Source of the DNA: CAZLPZ01 sp964607245
GTDB lineage: Bacteria; Pseudomonadota; Alphaproteobacteria; Micavibrionales; Micavibrionaceae
Length of the DNA stretch: 64,000 nucleotides
NCBI GenBank assembly: GCA_964607245.1
Contig: CAZSIB010000001.1
Span: 62,001-126,000 of the forward strand
Reading direction: 5' to 3'
The notes under the pieces are model-generated. The model did not search any database. It saw only the letters and a list, made by a program, of their open reading frames with translations, and was not told the DNA's origin. Below, piece by piece: positions 61,926 through 64,000 of the stretch. Numbering within the stretch: position 1 is the stretch's first letter; every line of letters begins with the position of its first letter. The position numbers and the translations under genes were made by a program.

Positions 61926-62853
61926 GAAGGGGCTCCTTTGTAGCCCGTTTTTGGGCGATAAAGGGGCACTTATCACTGGCCTGCCCCAGTTTTTCCAAGG
62001 TAAAGGGTTTGCCGATAAACCCTTTGGCGCCTTGCGAAATGGCCCGCATGACGTTTTCCTTGCTGCCATTTCCACTGAGCATCACGATATAGGCGTCTTT
62101 GTCGATCTCTTTGATTTCGCTGATAATTTCAAGGCCTGTGACGTCCGGGAGTTCGATATCCAGCAAAATCATATCCGGCGCATTTTTGATCATGGCCTGG
62201 ATCGCGGCGCGGGATGTTCCGGCGGTATAAACTGTGTGCCCTGCGGCGCGCAGTGCGTTAGAGACCAGTTTTTGCGAGAATAAATCGTCTTCAACCACCA
62301 AAACCCCGGGTTCTTTCCGTTCGTTGCGGCGGGCCGAGAATGAGGCAATCAGGGTGGTATTCAGACGGATATCCAGTTCCCGGTCGCGGTCGATTTGTTC
62401 GCGTTTTTGGGCCAAATCGGCCTGTTTTTGGACCATTATCTGAGCCGCGTGGGCTTGGGCCACCCGGATTTTTTCTTCACAAATTCTGATTAATTTCGCG
62501 CTTTCGAGGTGAAGTTCAAAAATTTGTGCCAGCCCGGGGTGTTCCGGGTCTGGCACATAGGTCCTGGGAAGTAATTCCAGGAGACGAAGGAAGGTTTTGC
62601 GGGTGGCTGTCCGGGACAGCCAGGTCATATCCCCATCGGCATAAAGGTATAGAATGCTTTCGGTGTCGGTGTTGTCATGCGCGGTTTCAATCGATTTTTG
62701 GATCGCATTTTGCCATTCCTCGGGCGGCGCGTGAATGTTTTTATCCATGAGATTCAAATGGATACACCGTAGAGGGACATTCATTTTTTGACACAAACGG
62801 GCCGTCTCGATCAGGGTTTTCTCGACGTTTTCGTGGATAATTTGTAAGCCCAT
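61918..62853 (-). CDS. Receiver-domain protein with unknown N-terminal half
   Basis: A 311-residue protein. Residues ~1-115 form an unrecognised domain (IETARLCQKMNVPLRCIHLNLMDKN; ILYLYADGDMTWLSRTATRKTFLRLLELL). A coiled coil (~120-175, KIRVAQAHAAQIMVQKQADLAQKREQIDRDRELD) leads to a receiver domain with VVEDD, phospho-Asp in LLDIELPDVTG and Lys in IGKPF. First gene of the sigma-54-driven operon. The N-terminal half may be an input or partner-binding module. Confidence 0.8.
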   Translation of the reverse strand: MGLQIIHENVEKTLIETARLCQKMNVPLRCIHLNLMDKNIHAPPEEWQNAIQKSIETAHDNTDTESILYLYADGDMTWLSRTATRKTFLRLLELLPRTYVPDPEHPGLAQIFELHLESAKLIRICEEKIRVAQAHAAQIMVQKQADLAQKREQIDRDRELDIRLNTTLIASFSARRNERKEPGVLVVEDDLFSQKLVSNALRAAGHTVYTAGTSRAAIQAMIKNAPDMILLDIELPDVTGLEIISEIKEIDKDAYIVMLSGNGSKENVMRAISQGAKGFIGKPFTLEKLGQASDKCPFIAQKRATKEPLHA

Positions 62854-62861
62854 ATATCTGT

Positions 62862-62960
62862 TTTTCGTCCCTTCTGACTTTTAAAAACTGGACGAAAAGA
62901 GCGGGGGGCCGCGTTACGGTGGGGGGGATCCTGGGCGCTTGTCCCACACCGCTCTCTTCG
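62862..62960 (-). promoter_or_regulatory. Leader with two mutually exclusive hairpins
   Basis: On the minus strand, CGAAGAGAGCGG (62960-62949) pairs with CCGCTCTTTTCG (62904-62893) over 12 positions with one G-U. TTTTCGTCC (62898-62890) can instead pair with GGACGAAAA (62870-62862) over 9 positions. The arms share 62893-62898, so only one hairpin can form. The second lies 9 nt before the start codon and takes in part of AAGGGACG, the likely ribosome site. Confidence 0.6.
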
Positions 62961-62973
62961 TATATTATACATA

Positions 62974-62989
62974 AGCAAGACCCGTGCCA
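62974..62989 (-). promoter_or_regulatory. Sigma-54 (RpoN) -24/-12 promoter
   Basis: On the minus strand TGGCACG-GGTC-TTGCT, an exact match to the TGGCACG-N4-TTGC(A/T) consensus. The start site would be near 62963, about 110 nt before the first gene (62853). Confidence 0.88.
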
Positions 62990-63053
62990 AAGTTAAAATG
63001 TGAGGTTTATCAATGTATTATGTTATGCCGTATATAATCTTATTGCTCAGTAG

Positions 63054-63101
63054 TGTAGCAAAATGCTACACTAAGTGTAGCGCGTGTTGCATTTTGCTAC
63101 A
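63054..63101. promoter_or_regulatory. Two 17-bp enhancer-type palindromes for a sigma-54 activator
   Basis: Site 1 TGTAGCAAAATGCTACA (63054-63070) and site 2 TGTTGCATTTTGCTACA (63085-63101) each have 6-bp arms and a 5-bp A/T centre, the geometry of NtrC sites (TGCACC-N5-GGTGCA). They are 31 bp apart, near three helical turns. Relative to the predicted start at 62963 their centres lie at about -99 and -130. The extended first palindrome spans 63051-63073. Confidence 0.85.
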
Positions 63102-63125
63102 CTAGACAGAATATAGGTGTTTATT

Positions 63126-64000
63126 ATGAATATCGAAAAATCGTCATCTGGAAATGCTAAAAAGGTGCCGCCGGGGCAGTTCCGTTACCCCGTGATCCTG
63201 ATTGCAGAAGACGACCGTTTTCAGGCGGATTTGTTATTACGTCTATTTGATCCGACCGGAGAAAAGAAAAACTGCGTTCACGTTTCCCATGGGCGCGCGG
63301 CGCTCGATTATCTGGAGGCGCATCCGCATGAAATCCGTGTCATCTTTATGGACATGCAAATGCCAGTGATGGACGGGATTACCGCGATGGAAATTATCCA
63401 TGAAAAATACCCGACCATCGCCGTTATATTTTTAACCGCCATGCATGATGACAAAATCGCGGATCAAGTGATGGCGATGGGGGCGTTTGATTATTTGACC
63501 AAGCCATTTTCTGGCGAGCGGTTGGGCTTGACCTATCGTAACGCGGATCGATTTGCGATGCTGGCTCAAGAACAGGAACAGGCGCGGTGGCGCCCCAATG
63601 CACCGCTGCGGCTCAAAGATTTGATCGGGTATGATTGCGGGTTGCGGGATATTTCTGCGACCGCGCGGAAAATTGCCCTCACCGATGCGCCTGTGTTGAT
63701 TCAGGGCGAGACCGGGACGGGGAAAGAGGTCTTCGCGCGCGCGCTTCATGGGGAGAGCCGGCGATCTCGGGGGCCTTTTGTCGCGATTAACTGTGGCGCC
63801 ATTCCTGAAAATTTAATCGAGAGTATTTTGTTCGGGCATGAAAAGGGTGCCTTTACCGGCGCTACCAGTCGCACGCCCGGGAAATTCCGTGAGGCCGAGA
63901 AGGGAACGATTTTTCTTGATGAAATCGGCGAAATGCCGATGCATGCGCAGACAAGATTACTTAGGGTTTTACAACAGCATGAGGTTCAGCCGGTGGGGGC
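63126..64000 (+). CDS. Sigma-54-dependent response regulator, NtrC family (partial, runs off window)
   Basis: The first 291 codons of an NtrC-type activator; the 3' end lies beyond the window. Receiver domain with the acidic pair in LIAEDDR, phospho-Asp in FMDMQMPVMDG and Lys in LTKPF; then the AAA+ domain with Walker A GETGTGKEV, the GAFTGA loop (EKGAFTGAT) that contacts sigma-54, and Walker B IFLDEIGEM. ATG 63126 follows AGGTG. Its Fis-type DNA-binding domain is not visible. It is divergent from the receiver/kinase operon and 25 bp from the nearest enhancer-like palindrome. Confidence 0.93.
   Translation, partial: MNIEKSSSGNAKKVPPGQFRYPVILIAEDDRFQADLLLRLFDPTGEKKNCVHVSHGRAALDYLEAHPHEIRVIFMDMQMPVMDGITAMEIIHEKYPTIAVIFLTAMHDDKIADQVMAMGAFDYLTKPFSGERLGLTYRNADRFAMLAQEQEQARWRPNAPLRLKDLIGYDCGLRDISATARKIALTDAPVLIQGETGTGKEVFARALHGESRRSRGPFVAINCGAIPENLIESILFGHEKGAFTGATSRTPGKFREAEKGTIFLDEIGEMPMHAQTRLLRVLQQHEVQPVG

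Overview
The window reads as a contiguous chromosomal stretch of a moderate-GC alphaproteobacterium. The basis is the protein character of IhfB, S4 (205 aa), FdxA-type ferredoxin, NuoI, UbiG, MreC and RpoD, a K+-independent H+-pyrophosphatase, and the absence of phage or IS genes. A Micavibrio/Rhodospirillales-like lineage carrying type IV pili is my guess; it is inference only.

Layout. 0.1-9.9 kb: hppA, an RNA uracil methyltransferase, ihfB-lapA, tRNA-Val, an orphan HicA-like protein, a GGDEF protein, a catalase-tail-like DJ-1 protein, prfB with its programmed +1 frameshift, an AbrB/Doc toxin-antitoxin pair with a palindromic operator, and rpsF-rpsR-rplI. 10-21 kb: an AT-rich P-loop kinase, tilS, ftsH, glmM, then minus-strand genes (NMP-kinase/ParB-like fusion, LD-carboxypeptidase, fdxA, ubiG), a photolyase and a secreted protein. 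21.3-23 kb: four unrecognised small genes, the first two apparently distant paralogues. 23-38 kb: complex I genes nuoF-G-H-I-J-K-L-M-N and birA, interrupted by a DUF305 protein, an orphan solute-binding protein, a DUF1653 protein and an antiparallel wHTH-GHKL-STAS regulator; nuoA-E are not here. 38.7-45.6 kb: PilT, PilU, an MshL-like secretin lipoprotein, an ABC-2-like membrane protein and a prepilin. 45.6-49.3 kb (minus): asnB, mltG, rpsD. 49.5-51.8 kb: a TadG-like gene with an in-frame amber codon and two TadE-like genes. 51.8-54.9 kb: tRNA-Ile2(CAT), a membrane protein, rpoD, tRNA-Glu. 55-59.4 kb: mreC-mreD-mrdA-mrdB. 59.4-64 kb: a hybrid histidine kinase with HPt plus two receiver proteins on the minus strand, facing a divergent sigma-54 activator that runs off the window.

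Two regulatory loci stand out. (1) In front of the wHTH-GHKL-STAS gene, a 10-bp motif (TTGTCAACAT) occurs five times at exactly 22-bp spacing, between that gene and nuoI. (2) Between the receiver/kinase operon and the sigma-54 activator lie a perfect -24/-12 promoter, two 17-bp palindromes centred near -99 and -130 with the same geometry as NtrC enhancer sites, and a leader able to form two mutually exclusive hairpins. This looks like a self-contained sigma-54 phosphorelay module.

Links between genes: TilS (10.65 kb) modifies the anticodon of the tRNA-Ile2 encoded at 51.8 kb. MltG, MreCD, PBP2 and RodA all act in cell-wall elongation. All functional statements rest on reading motifs by eye; no database search was run.
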